From: Cerioporus squamosus
Lineage: Eukaryota; Basidiomycota; Agaricomycetes; Polyporales; Polyporaceae
Assembly: GCA_022592435.1 (NCBI GenBank)
Contig: JABYQS010000179.1
Coordinates: forward strand, 1-64,000
DNA length: 64,000 nt
Reading direction: 5' to 3'
A program made the position numbers and the translations under genes. Shown here piece by piece: positions 43,239-54,981 of this stretch (position 1 is the first letter of the stretch; each line of letters starts with the position of its first letter). The notes under the pieces are model-generated. The model saw nothing but the letters and a program-made list of their open reading frames with translations. It searched no databases and was not told the origin of the DNA.

Positions 43239-44957
43239 ATGTCGTCGCGACGTGCAGAAATATCCCTCCTTCCAGACGACGTGCTCCTCCTCATCATCAG
43301 CTATGTCGACGTCCGGGACATCCTCTCTCTGCGCAAGGTACGCGCTCGCCACATTCAGCCACCACCGCGCCGAACTAATTACAGATCGTTTTGTAGACCT
43401 CTAAACGCTTGTGCACGATGAGCAAGCTACGCTGGGTGTGGTACGACGCCATCAAGCGTCACGTCGTCGAAGAGGGGCTCCCCGTACCCGCTGCTGCGGT
43501 CGCCGACCTCAAGGCCCTCACCGCAGAGCACCTCGAAGCGCGTGCCGTGCACGCGGCCAGCTTCCATGAGAACTGGAACTCGGCCCACCCGGTCGCAAAG
43601 AAGACCCTGGAGTTCTGCGCGGTGAACTATCTGGACGACCAGCTGCCGGACGACAACCGGTCCGCGGTTACCCACGTCTCGTTCTTGCCTGGACGGAACG
43701 GCCAGTACCTCATTACCGCTGTGGGACGCGTCCTGACGTGCTGGGAGGTCCCCCTTGGAGAGTCGGAGGCGTACCGGGTTGCGGAGTGGGTGTCGGCGCA
43801 GAAGATTGAGCAGGTGATTGTGAATGACGATCCCAAGGCGGAGGTGGTGGTTGCATATGTCAGTGCGCATCCAACAACGTGAGTACTTCGCTCCTTGTCC
43901 TTCGTGCAGGAGGATGGTCGTGGAGAGGATTGCTCAACCTGCTTTTGTCTCCTTCGCCACAGTCAGGGGGTCGTGGAGTGTAGAGCACTGTCGTTCGACA
44001 AGTTCCACGGCAGGTTTTATTGTCGAATGGAGCTCCGCGCCCATCGCCAGGTCGTCATGCCTCTCCATTTGTTGCACAGCGACTACCTCATTTTCGGGGA
44101 TCCCATGCATGTCTGCTTCTTGACTGCGCCTACGATGGTGAAGCCGCTAGGCAAGTCGTCATTAGCGGAGCTGCCCGTGAGTGCACCACAAGGCTGCATT
44201 GAGTCAGGAGAGATACTAACAGTCTTTGCAGGACAACCAGGTCCTTACCGTGAAACCCCTCAATCGCTACCTTCTCATCGTCCGACAACGAGCATTTGAG
44301 GTCATCGCCGCGCCTACGTGGATGGGCACCCGTGCATCATATGCCTCCTTGATGAAAGTTTGCGCGCACATCGAGCTGGACATACCTGCTTCCAGTGCTG
44401 TGGTCGTGGCTCGCAATTCCTCGTTCGCGCCAGACGACGAACTTCCCGATTGGCCCACAGAGCCCGTAACGGTCCTCGCTCGATATTCCGACGACGGCTT
44501 CGAAATGCTGCACCAGTATGACCTGTTACCGAACCCCAAGACGCAGGCCAGCGCGAAAGTACCGGAGGCGGCGGAGTGCCCACCGTGCATCTTCCCGTCG
44601 CAGTACACTCGCGTCATCAGTGTTGCTCCGTCGTGCTGCGACTTCCGCGTCGGTTCGAGTGGAAAGGGCTTCTGGACGGAGACGAGGAACATTACCTTGC
44701 GGCATGCTCGCACCCCAGCGCGCTGTCTGGTCGGCTTCACTGTCCGGTCGAATCCGTACGAGAGGGAGGGGAAGGACCCGATGAGGCGGACGGCGCACCT
44801 CCAGTTATCCAAGGATACCCTCTACCAGCGCCGCTGCAACATCCACGAGATCCTATGGAAGAAGTATATGATATCGTCAACGGCGCTGGAGGATACGGTA
44901 GGTCGGATTGCGGTGGGCGATGTGACGGGAAGGGTGGAAGTGCTCGATCTCGCATGA
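43239..44957 (+). CDS. F-box protein with a beta-propeller-like C-terminal region
   Basis: Four exons (43239-43337, 43397-43878, 43963-44176, 44232-44957) give 506 aa. An F-box begins at once: ISLLPDDVLLLIISYVDVRD, then ILSLRKTSKRLCTMSKLRWVW. The rest alternates short strands in the style of WD-like F-box proteins of agaricomycetes: THVSFLPGRNGQYLITAVGR, LTCWEVPL, VIAAPTWMG, and a final GRIAVGDVTGRVEVLDL that closes the propeller. Such proteins are expected to be substrate receptors of SCF ubiquitin ligases through SKP1; the target is unknown. No frame damage is seen. Confidence 0.85.
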
Positions 44958-45240
44958 TCATGGCGGTTGCTGGCAAACCGCGTCACTAACATTATATGTA
45001 TATATTGGAACACCGTACATCGTTGTCAACGTGCATTGCGGGCTGCTCTGCAGACTTGCAGAACAATAAGCGTTCGCGCGCGAGTCCGTGCGCGTCCGTG
45101 CGCGCGCAGCGTTCGTTTGACGCGCGCGCCGTGAGAAAATGGAGAGGACACGAGGCCGCTGTCGCCGACGTCGAGCTCGCCATACTTATTTCTCGTCGCT
45201 TTCCCTCTCTCCTCGACCTCGCATTTCTCGGGCATGACCC

Positions 45241-47415
45241 ATGGACAACCTCCTCGCCATCGGCGTAGGGCTCGGCCTACGCGCTCTCATCGACACCGTC
45301 ACCCATCACAACCATAGGGTCAACGGGTCCCTCGTTGGACTCTGGGAGGGCGCCGTCCTCCGCCATTTCATCTCCAAGTACCCCTCGTCTCTCGATCCAT
45401 ACATCGCGTATGGCTTCCGGCTGCTCGTCGATATTCTGTGGACGTCCAGCTGGATGCGGCTCGTGATCGTCGTGCTGTGGACGTTCATGGGCATCCTGCT
45501 CTCCGATGTGGGCGTAGACCTCGCCGCCGATCGACGCTTCCGGAGACTCATGCGCAGCGTACGCCATACCGTCATCTACCCGCTCTTGCGCCAGTTCTCG
45601 CGGAGCAGGTCGTCCTCCTCGTCGTCAGCTGCACCCCGCGCACAGTTCTTCCAGATTCCCGCATCTGCCTCGACAACATCAACTTTTCGGAGCCCCCCTC
45701 TGCAGCCTCGCAGTCCAACCGACGCATCAGGACCTGCGCGCGCCGGAGCGGCGACTCCTGGCTTGCCTCGCCGCCCAGCGTTGCGTGTGCCCGGGTCGTT
45801 CTCTGACCGGTTCTCCGAGACCGACACCGATGCTGCCCCATCCATCTCCCGCGACCCATCTATTACGTCCCCTCGCGAAGGCTCAGTTACCTCAGTTTCG
45901 CGGTCGTCCAGTTCCCGCACGCCTTCCGTCACGTTTTCCGAGCCACTCGTTGCACAGATGCAGCCGGCTCCACGCCATTCTTCACGATCTGCCTCCCGAC
46001 CTCCTCCCGTTGTTCCCCTCCCTGCCGGCGCAGGCGTGTACACTTATACCACCGGTCCCCCTCGCTCTATCCTGTCGCCCCCGGTTCTTTCTCCTCCACC
46101 TTTACCTGGCCCGGTGTTGCCCCCATTGTGCCTGAGTTCCCTCCCGAACGCCCGCGCACGCCCTCTGAACTCGAGTATGTCGCTATCCCCGCGATACCGG
46201 ACAGCATCGAGCAAATAAACCCTGTTCAGTCTCCCTCGCGCGCTCTCTCCGATGATGAACGCAGCATTGGGTCGAGCTTGCGCGGGAAGGATCGGTCAGG
46301 CCTCACGACTCCAACCAGCGATACCGAACGCCCTAGGTTCGGTGCGATCTACAGTCCTGAGCCGGTCAACTCTGGACTCACGACGCCCGAGCGTCCTCAC
46401 TTCGGACTCCCGCCTGTCAAAGTCCTGGATGAAGCAGGGCGTACTCCGAGTGTGGCGTCTAGAGACCTCTCCGACGTGAACCCCATTCCCATCCCCATCC
46501 GCGTTCATGAACGTGCGGCCGAGGATGACGCCCAGCAAGTGCAAGCGTCCCTCCATCCTGAGTTGCTTCCTGACATCAGTACTCCTCAGCCGAGCCCGGG
46601 CCTAGTCGCGCCCGCGCAGTACCTCCCAAGCCCCGTAGACGAGAAACGGCCGATGCGGATGCCCGAGCCCCAGCCAGCTGTTCCATCTGACGTCGGGACC
46701 AGCAGGTTGAGTATGTCGGCGCCTCCACCTCCTTACGAGCACACACCTGGCACGGTGCCCGAAGAAGACGAAGACACGCCTGCTGGAGTGTCATCTCGAA
46801 TCTCGGGGATCGGCAGCGGCTGCTTCAGCGTGCGGAGTCGTTTAGGAGTATCGCGGATGAGACGGACAAGCGGAGGCAGCAGCTCAGGAGGGAGTGGCAG
46901 GATGCGAAGAGGAACAGGGAGTGGTGGACTGCGTTCAGGTTAAAGCATGAGATAGATAGGGCGGAGAAGGAGACGAAGGAGTTGCATGCGAAAGCTGCGC
47001 GGAGGTTCTACCAAGGTGCGCTGCCAGCTGAGTAGTCCGTAGTGCTCCGCTGACACTACCGTATAGCACATAACATGAGGCCGGAACCTCAGACCATTGA
47101 CGTCCATCGCCTGAAGGTGGCGGAAGCGGTAGAGAAAGTCGAGCAGGCCTTGTACGATGCTATCGTGACCAACACCCCGGAACTGCGCATAATCACCGGA
47201 CGGGGAAACCACTCGAAGAGCGGTATCCCAGCGATCAAGCTTGCCGTCATCGGTCTTATGCAGGAGTGCGTCTCATCGCTCGACTTGTGCGTCCGCGACT
47301 TGCTCACTCTTTTCGCAGTTATCACCTGGACTGCGCGACCGACCCGAATAATTCGGGTGTCTTGATCATCCACCCGCCTTCAAATCCCAACCTTCCATCC
47401 GGTTCTCGCTCATAA
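45241..47415 (+). CDS. Membrane-anchored Smr-domain protein (two one-base gaps in the frame)
   Basis: The N-terminus has hydrophobic segments (DNLLAIGVGLGLRALI and the helix WMRLVIVVLWTFMGILL, about residues 70-90). A long Ser/Pro-rich linker follows, then a coiled coil (DRQRLLQRAESFRSIADE...) and a C-terminal Smr domain over three exons (to 47015, 47067-47265, 47319-47415). Smr hallmarks are IDVHRLKVAEAVE (the DLHGL strand, here DVHRL), LRIITGRGNHS (GxGxHS motif) and HLDCATDPNNSGVLII. Smr domains are nicking or RNA-cleaving folds found in MutS2, CUE2 and N4BP2. The frame slips at a C5 run near 46120 and a G4 run near 46806. Each slip fits one missing base and the reading continues smoothly, so the gene is probably functional. 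Confidence 0.75.
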
Positions 47416-47591
47416 CACCCCTTGTTCTCCGTGCTGTATCTTGGATCGCTTCGTTTGGTTGCTGCGCTCGCTCATGTATCGGATCCTGTAGTACTCCCAT
47501 TTCATCCTCTCACACTTTGTACGATTTGCTACGAGCTAATGCTATCTCGATGTCGACCACGACCTTCTCTCCAGGCGCCACGCCTAGCCCT

Positions 47592-50500
47592 CTACCGTGC
47601 AACAGCAAACCCGCCCGTGGAGATCGACTCGGGGAGCCCCGAACCACAATCATCAACGGCATCCTTGTCCGCGGTGACCTCAATGACGACGTCGCCGCCG
47701 ACGCGGAAGACGTCGTAGAAGTCGAAGTGGCAGCGGTTGGGCGACTCGACGCCGTTGATCGTCACGCTCTTGACGTACGCGGCGGCGCCCTTGGGGATCG
47801 TCTTCTTCACGGAACGTGCGTCGAAGCCCTTCGTGGTCACCGTCGTGCTGACGTTCAGGTAAGAGTTGTGGATGGTGTACTTGGGCGTGAAGGGCGAGAG
47901 GACGAGGTACTGCGAGGTCGACGGCACCGGGTAGATGCCAAGGAGGTGGAACGCGAGCAAAGTGGCCATCGCGGCCTGGTCGTCGTTGCCTGGCAGTCCG
48001 GCGGGCGCTGCATACAAATGTCAGATCAGACACGGGACGCAAAACCGTGGTAAGAGAGGACGTACTGATATCGAAGTTCGTGAAGACGACTTCGCGCACC
48101 CGGTCGACAGACTTTGTAGGTCTGTTGGCGTAGTGGTAGCCGATTGGCGTTTGGAAGGACGGCTCGTTGCCTGCGAGGTAGTACCCGGCGTCGAAGAAGT
48201 GATCAAGACGCTTCACGAACGTCGCCTGCAGGTTGGGACGAGGAGTCAGCGATGCATGGACGCAAGAGGACGAAGTCACTCACATTGCCTCCCATGAGCT
48301 CGATGAGGTGCGCCGTGTCGTGCGGGGCAAACCAGCTATACTCCCACGAGGATGACTCGTAGAAACCGACGACGTTGTCGCCCTGTAGAGAGCACTCCCG
48401 GTCCGTGCTGTTGTCGTTTGGAGAACAGTCAACCGGGCTGGTACGTGCGAAGGTCCCGTTGGGCCAGCGCTTTTGTGCGAAGCCTGTGAGGGAGCAGTCA
48501 GCGGAGGGCATAGAGGAACCTCAGCCTGCGTGCTTACCGTGGAAACCGTCGCTCACAACTGCGGGATCCCAGACGTTGCGGTAGAACTGACGAACAGTTC
48601 AGATTGTCATAGACGGAGGGCTCAGGTGTAGTACGTACCAGGGATCGGTTGGTGTACTTGGCGACATCGTCGGTCTTGTTGAGAAGCAGGGCGACCTGAC
48701 GCACCGCGAAGTCCTCGAAGGCGTACTATACACACGATCGATGTTTAGTCTTTTTCACAAGCCTCAGAGTGTGGAGTGATCCCACCTCCAACGTGCGGCT
48801 GCCCTCACGCGTTTGGCGACCGACGCTCTGCGTATCGAGGACACCGAACGGGACATATCCGTACTGCCTACAACCAGGTCAGGGGTTCGTCACGCAGTCA
48901 AGAGAGCCATGTCTAATACTCACTTGTACACGTTGACCTGTCTTCCGAGCGTGTTCCACTCCGGCGGATTGATCTCGGCATCTGCGAGCTGAGCAGAGTA
49001 GAGCTCATTCAGGTCAATGCCTAACGCAGCGGCTTCGTTGTGGTAGAGCATGGCGAAGTGGCCAACGATGTTGTCCCCGCTGGAACCTCCTTGTGTCCAT
49101 CCCGGCACGTTGTTCGCGCGGCACTCGGGCATCCACCCGAGCTTGCGCCAGCCGTCAATGTAGTTGTCGACGATCTCGGCGAATTCCACAGGCGAGTGGA
49201 GGGCCATGAGAGGGTAGAAGGTGCGGAATGTATCCCAACTAATGGAGGTGTCAGCATCTGGAGGTTCAACGTGGTTGGGCATATTCCGACCTGCAGTATA
49301 GGGAGTCGAAGTACGGGTGGGTGGTACCTGCAAAGGCCCCTTGTGTTTCACCAGTTGCATTGTTCTGAACGAGTGTCAGCATCCACCTCTCGTATTCAGC
49401 TGATGAGGTTCGACTCACAGGGGTGAGGGAGGCGCGGTAGAGAGACGAGTACAGCATCTCGGTGACGTTCGCAGGCGTGTTCTTCACGTCGATCTCGACC
49501 TTGCTAAGCTTCTCGTTCCAGAGGGCTTTCGACTGGGCGACAATGTCCTCGAAGCTTGCGTCGCCGACTTCGCTCTCCGCGTTGGCACAGGCCTGGTCTG
49601 TGGACACGAAGGAAACCCCGACGCGGAAGTTGATCTCGGTCGGGTTCCCTTCGTACGAGAACAGGGCGCCTGACTCGTACACGCCGCCAATTAAGTTCCT
49701 GGTCAGGTTCAAGGACGTCTGCCCTAGCCCCTTGGCGTCGAAGTCCTCACTGATGATGAGACGTATGTCAATGCCGTGAGTGGAAGATCCATGGAGATGA
49801 ACATACGAAGTCATCCCGGTCCAGACACCGTATTCGCTGAGGGTCTGCTTGCCGCCGTCCAGAATGTCATAGCAAGCGAATGCTTGGTAGCTGTAGGTTC
49901 CAGGACCGAAGCTGTGATGGCGGTCAGCTATGTGCTCACTATAAATCTGGATGCTACTACCATACCTGGAACCCCACCGCCCACCGAGCGTGATTCTGCC
50001 TTTCTCCGGATCGATATCCATGCGACCGCCCATGAAGGACGCCGGAAGATCGTTGGCGAGATCGAGCACGAAGTACGGCTTCCCACCTTTCTTCGGGAAC
50101 GTGAACCGCTCCAAGCCGGCGCGTCGCGTGGACGTTGCCTCCATCTTGATCCCATTGTCAAGCGTCTGCGAGAAGTAACCGGGAGAGGCGTCCTGCGGCG
50201 ACTCGAGGTCAGATGTCATGCTTTCGATCCACAACGCCAAACACGTACATCCGTGTTATTCTTCCGGAAACGCTCACGAGATGCAAGGGTAACGTTACAG
50301 GTGTTGAACCCTCCTGGGCAGAACATCGGCATAACCTCAAAGTTTCCATAGGTTCCTATGGAATATAGTCAATACGCTAGAAACGCAGCACGTCCTCAAT
50401 GGAGACACACCAAGAGAAGAGCCGGTTCCGCTATCGTGCAGGGGGCTAATCCCTCGGATCTTCTCCGACGGATCTGTGATGTAACCTGTGATACAGTTTG

Positions 50501-50917
50501 GTTCAACGAGTGTTTTCTCTCGAGAAGGCACGAGGACGAACCCGCCGGTGCATAACCCGTTAAGTCCGTCGAGAACTTGACCTGTTAAGCGGATCTTTAA
50601 TGGTGCCACTGTACGTGGACGTTCACTCTACACGTACCATTCCAAACGGAACGGATGCACCAGGACTTCGTGAATTTGTTTCAGCATGTCTGCGCGATGA
50701 ACTTGCGAAAGTTATCTTACCAGACATCGCCAAAGTTGTCGGTCCCGATGAAGACGTTGACAAATTGGGTATAATCGACATTTGTCGAGTTCGAGGAGCC
50801 GGCTTCCTTGATAGCGGCGGAGATGCGCTTCTGCACGTTGGGCGACGGCTGAGCGTGGACAGGACCGAGTTGCCAGCAGGAGATGCCAGCAAGCACCCAG
50901 AGCGCCAATGCGGCCAT
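47592..50917 (-). CDS. GH92-family alpha-mannosidase, secreted
   Basis: Exo-acting, calcium-dependent alpha-mannosidase family that trims mannose from glycans. It begins with a signal peptide (MAALALWVLAGISCWQLGPV, cleavage near VHA). Family blocks run through many exons: YTQFVNVFIGTDNFGDV, CPGASVPFGM, ISPLHDSGTGS, GTYGNFEVMPMFCPGG, YFVLDLANDLPASFMGG, SFGPGTYSYQAFACYDI, SWDTFRTFYPLMALHSP, PGWTQGGSSGDNIVGHF, YEFDDFAVRQVALLL-like, WEYSWFAPHDTAHLIELMGG, GNEPSFQTPIGYHYANRP and GLPGNDDQAAMATLLAFHL, the last holding the catalytic-site aspartates. It ends with a beta-sandwich region to 47592. At least ten introns of 50-60 bp interrupt it. No frame damage was detected. It should act outside the cell or in the secretory pathway on fungal or plant mannans. 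Confidence 0.9.
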
Positions 50918-51449
50918 GGTTGACGTTGAGGCCTGAGGTGAGGGCTACTGGACGAGCCTCGTAAGACCCGATGCTTCTCCGCGCACCTTTAAGTACCCCC
51001 GCCGTCGAGCACATCAGACGGCGAAGCTGTCGATAGGCGGCGTCGCGAAGGACATCGCAGCACATGCACGCTGCAAGAAACTCGGGGATGGTGCACGCGT
51101 GATCATGACTTCGCGGTGTGAGCGGCTGTTTGGCCCGCGAGACGCGCAGTTTCGATGCACCAGGAGGCCTCAGGACCGACGGCAGAAGCGCAACGAGAGG
51201 GCTATCGGACAGTGTTGGTACGGCGTAGCTTCCATTCCGGCATGTATCTCGGGTGCCGCGGGCCATCAGAAGGGGCCGCTCTCCACCAGAACGGCTACGG
51301 CACTACATGACATTGTTATCGCTCGTATTGACACCGACTAGAGGTCGCATGATGCTGGGCGCAACGGTGTACCGTAAGATCAGAATAGGTCCGCACGAGT
51401 CGAAGCCGCCATAAATGCGCTCACCGTGTCATGCTGAACGGAGATGCTA
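50918..51449. other. Intergenic stretch
   Basis: Presumed promoter of the GH92 gene and 3' flank of PTH1. Nothing specific recognised. Confidence 0.4.
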
Positions 51450-52116
51450 TCATGTCTTCAGGCTCTTTTGAATGATCCTGGTCAGCTCTCTCCAGACGAG
51501 TTCTGACCCTGGGCCGGTGACGCTCCAGTATATCCGTTCCTGAGTCGACAGCGGTCCGAGGACATAGTCTGCAAGGTCGCCGTCCCTCCCAACACCGAGG
51601 CGCAGACGATGGAAGTCTCTGTTGTTTCCCAGTGCGGCGATGATATCGCGTACGCCATTGTGGCCGCCAGCGGAGCCGCCGAACTTTGGTGAGACAACGC
51701 ATGGTTTGTGATCGACCGAATCATGAATGACGATCATGTTGGCAGGATTGACCGCAGTCCTCCGCAACATCTGAACGGTTGGACGACCGGATATATTCAT
51801 CAGGGTTCCTGAGGTAGAGGATTCAGGAATCATTCACAGGTATCAAAATAATACTAACTTGGTTTGTAGAAAGTTAGAGTCACCATGTTCTGCCCAAATT
51901 CGAGGTTAGTCGTCGCAGCATGTCCACCTCTTTCAGAGGCGAGAGGGATGCCAAGCCGTGTTGTCAATACATCGATGAGTAGATGTCCTATGCTAGACAG
52001 GTTGTTCCCGTCAGTTGCGGCCATAGCACTCATTAGCTCAATAATCCTTCACCTGTGTCTTGTCATAGGGTGGGTAATATTCCCGAGCCCGACAATCAGG
52101 AAGTGCGGATGGGCCA
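51450..52116 (-). CDS. PTH1: Peptidyl-tRNA hydrolase (Pth family)
   Basis: Releases tRNA from prematurely freed peptidyl-tRNA, in fungi mainly in mitochondria. Exons 52116-52052, 51992-51859 and 51808-51450 give 185 aa. Family signatures: FLIVGLGN at the N-terminus, TRHSIGHLLID (TRHNxG with the catalytic His), FYKPRTLMNISG (KPxTxMNxSG), MIVIHDSVD (the HDxxD with catalytic Asp), KFGGSAGGHNGVRDIIAALG, and FHRLRLGVGR...ADYVLG. The start at 52116 directly precedes the first beta strand, leaving no mitochondrial presequence; an upstream exon may have been missed. It is divergent from the PAQR gene (315 bp). Confidence 0.93.
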
Positions 52117-52431
52117 TTAAGTCAAGTTCTTCGTCAGTAGTCACAGTTAGCCCCGCATTTCTTATGCACTCATATTGGACTCATCGCACAGTACCGTATG
52201 TGAACTCTGGAAACGAACGCGCGGTGGTGGTCGAAAAGCAAGGACAGCAAGACGCGTCCGAGCGGCCGTGTCAGCCACGCGATCACATGACGCTGATGAC
52301 ATAATCACATAGCCTTGCTCTCCGGCCCGAGTTCATCTCCACTTGAGCTTGTTCTCCACCTTCTTCAGGTTCTTGCGTTCTTCGAACTTCTCCCTCATCG
52401 CGACCAGCACCGACAACGGCCGAGGCGACAG
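52117..52431. promoter_or_regulatory. Divergent promoter region of PTH1 and the PAQR gene
   Basis: 315 bp between opposite start codons. Just upstream of the PAQR start it is pyrimidine-rich. No specific site was assigned. Confidence 0.35.
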
Positions 52432-54362
52432 ATGGCGAAGACGATGACGACGACGGCGACCACGACGACGACGGAAACGTCCACGACAGCCACGACTACT
52501 GCAGTTGAGGAGCACGTTTCCCCCGACGTGCACCTCCGCCGTCCCGTCGCCTCGAGGCGGAGATTCTCTACTTTCCAGGCAGCCATTCCGCATTCGTGTC
52601 ATCAGCTTCCGCACTCCATTGAAGCTCTTGACCTCTCTCTTACATCTCCCGCTCCAACCCTCGCGTCGTTGCGACACCATGTCCTCTCTTATCTCGCTGA
52701 TCTCGAGGCACGATTGTCGCTTCTGGAGTCTGCGGAGTCGATCATGGCCAAAGGGGAGGTGACGATAGAGGAAGCACGGGAGTGGGCTCGGGATGGCCTC
52801 GAGATGCTACGGGTCCTTCGTGAGGATGTCTGCTCGCATCTCCCGGATCTGTTCACTCTTGACGGTGTCCCGTCCGTCGAGGAGTTCGTCAGCGCGCATA
52901 CACCGGATCTTCCTCACCTTCCGGACGTGCGCTCTCATCTCCCGGACATGCCGGACGTGCGCTCACACCTCCCCGACCTCAAACTCCCTGATGTCCGCTC
53001 ACGACTAGACGACGTCCGTTCTCGCATCTCCGACATAGACTTCAATAGACCGCTCAGCTTCGTCCCTACGCTATCGACTCGCCTGCAATCATTACAAGCG
53101 CACCTGTCCTCGACAGAGTTCCCTTCAAGCATGTATCCATCTTCCTTCGCGCCGAGCGCGGCCCTTTCGACGCTTCTCGAGAAGGTCATGTCCTCCCATC
53201 TGGTAGCCGACCTATCGTCGGATCTCCGGAGCGGCGAGGAGACACTGGAGAAGGCAGCACTCGAGATAGCGCGAGCTATGAAGAGATCTCTCAACGGGTC
53301 GCGCCTAATTCAGTATGTTGACCTGCCCGAGCAGTGGCGCAACAACCCCTTCGTCAAGGGCGGTTATAGGTAAGCATACCAATCATAAGTCGTACGTTCT
53401 TGCTCACTCGTTGTCATAAGATTCATCCCATTGCATGACTGGCCTCGTCTTATTCTATCGCTTTTTGCTTTGCATAATGAGACTCGTACGTTATTGGCGG
53501 TTTTCTGGCTCTACGTTGTACTCACTCCACCGTGCAGTGAATATCCACACACATTTGATACCCTTCTTGCTCTGGTCATTCGCATGGTTCCGGTTTTCCC
53601 CTTCCTACGACCTCTCCGATACTCATGAACCTGCAACGGTAACGTTCACGGTGTTTGCCCTTCTCTGCCTCTTCACCAGCGCACTGTGGCACACCATGGC
53701 TGGCTGTGCACATCCGCAGGGAATGGAGCTTTGTGCTCGGGTTGACTATGTCGGCATTGGCTGGTAAGTCTTTGCTTGGCGCATCAGTGATCCAGGGTCT
53801 CATGCACATACGTGTTCAGGCTTATCAGCGCGAGCGTTGGTACAGTCGTTTATTACGGCTTCCAGTGCCAGACTACTACACGCGACGCCTTCCTCTTGCT
53901 GTGTCTAGCGATTGGCATCGCTGGAAGCATCCTTCCATTCACCGCATGGTTCAACATGCGGGAGTACAAGGTACGTTGCAATGTAATGACGTTCATCGTT
54001 TCGCGTATGCTCAGACCGTGCTATTGCGTCAGAATTGGCGCATAGCTTTCTTCCTCACGCTTGCGTTCAGCGGCATCGCACCTATGGCAGAGCTTTCACG
54101 TCTGCACACCTTCAAGGAGGTAGTCGCCTTCATTTCGCCCATCGCCCCCTCGCTGGTGTCTTATATTGTGGGGCTTCTGTTCTACGCGACACACTTCCCC
54201 GAGTGTGTCCTCGCTTCTCGCTGGCCATCGATGCGCTGGCTGGACTTCCTGGGCGGCGGTTCCCATGCAATATGGCATGTCTGCATCGTGCTGGCGATCA
54301 GTTTGCACAAGCAGGGCATGGAGTTGATGCGCGGTGGGATCGGCGGGGCCTGTGTGTCATGA
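52432..54362 (+). CDS. PAQR/haemolysin III-family membrane protein with long N-terminal extension
   Basis: Five exons (52432-53369, 53421-53485, 53538-53763, 53820-53970, 54015-54362) give 575 aa. The last 270 residues are a seven-helix PAQR (adiponectin-receptor/IZH) core: FVKGGYRFIP, HNETLNIHTHL, SALWHTMAGC (metal-site His), DYVGI, FYATHFPE, and GGSHAIWHVCIVLA with the second His pair. This fold coordinates zinc and has been linked to lipid and zinc homeostasis in fungi. The first 300 residues are unusual: a Thr run, a helical region, and short repeats LPDVRSHLPDMPDVRSHLPD and LPDVRSRLDDVRSR at about residues 160-200. The extension may be an amphipathic or coiled region; its role is unknown. 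No frame damage was found. Confidence 0.88.
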
Positions 54363-54645
54363 TTGCTTCACGGATTCTTGGTGGGATTTGTGTCTACTTA
54401 TCTGCTTCACGTTGTAGCTTGCAGTACTTACCCTCGGTCTTTACGGGCTTTAGTCGGAAGTCCTGACGCTGTGAACGTGAGAAGGATCAACATGCTATCC
54501 TGAACGCCTCGCATCTATGGTCAGTTTCAATGGGGCGACCAGTTCTGCCAGTGTACGTATGACCATCTGTACGAGCCTAGTATGTCTGCTGGCTGTTGGC
54601 GATGGTGGCGATGGCCGGCATCGAGGAGGGGAAGGATGCGCCATA

Positions 54646-54671
54646 CTGTGCCGTCACGACGTTAGACGACG
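54646..54671 (+). repeat. Left terminal inverted repeat of the pogo-like element
   Basis: Pairs with 59261-59286 with two mismatches; TA at 54644-54645 directly outside. Confidence 0.85.
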
Positions 54672-54981
54672 TCCCATGTCCCGGGGACATCGTCGCGTCG
54701 CCTATTTTAGCCCGATGTCCCGTGTCCCAGACCCCTTGTCGCCTAGGAGCCACCCACTGCCAAGAGTCCATACATACAATGCCGGGTACTGATAGTAGGT
54801 ACATGTACTAAACCTAGATCATCTCGCCGTGCAATGCTACTTCTTCTCGACCCTCGCCCTCTTCTCAGCTTGTTCATCTTCCTTCTCCTGTCCTACTGCG
54901 ACTGAACTTGAGGCCTTGCGCTTCCACGCAACAGGTCGGGGCTTCGGTTTCGAAGCTTGAGCCGTCGAGGATGCCTTGCCA

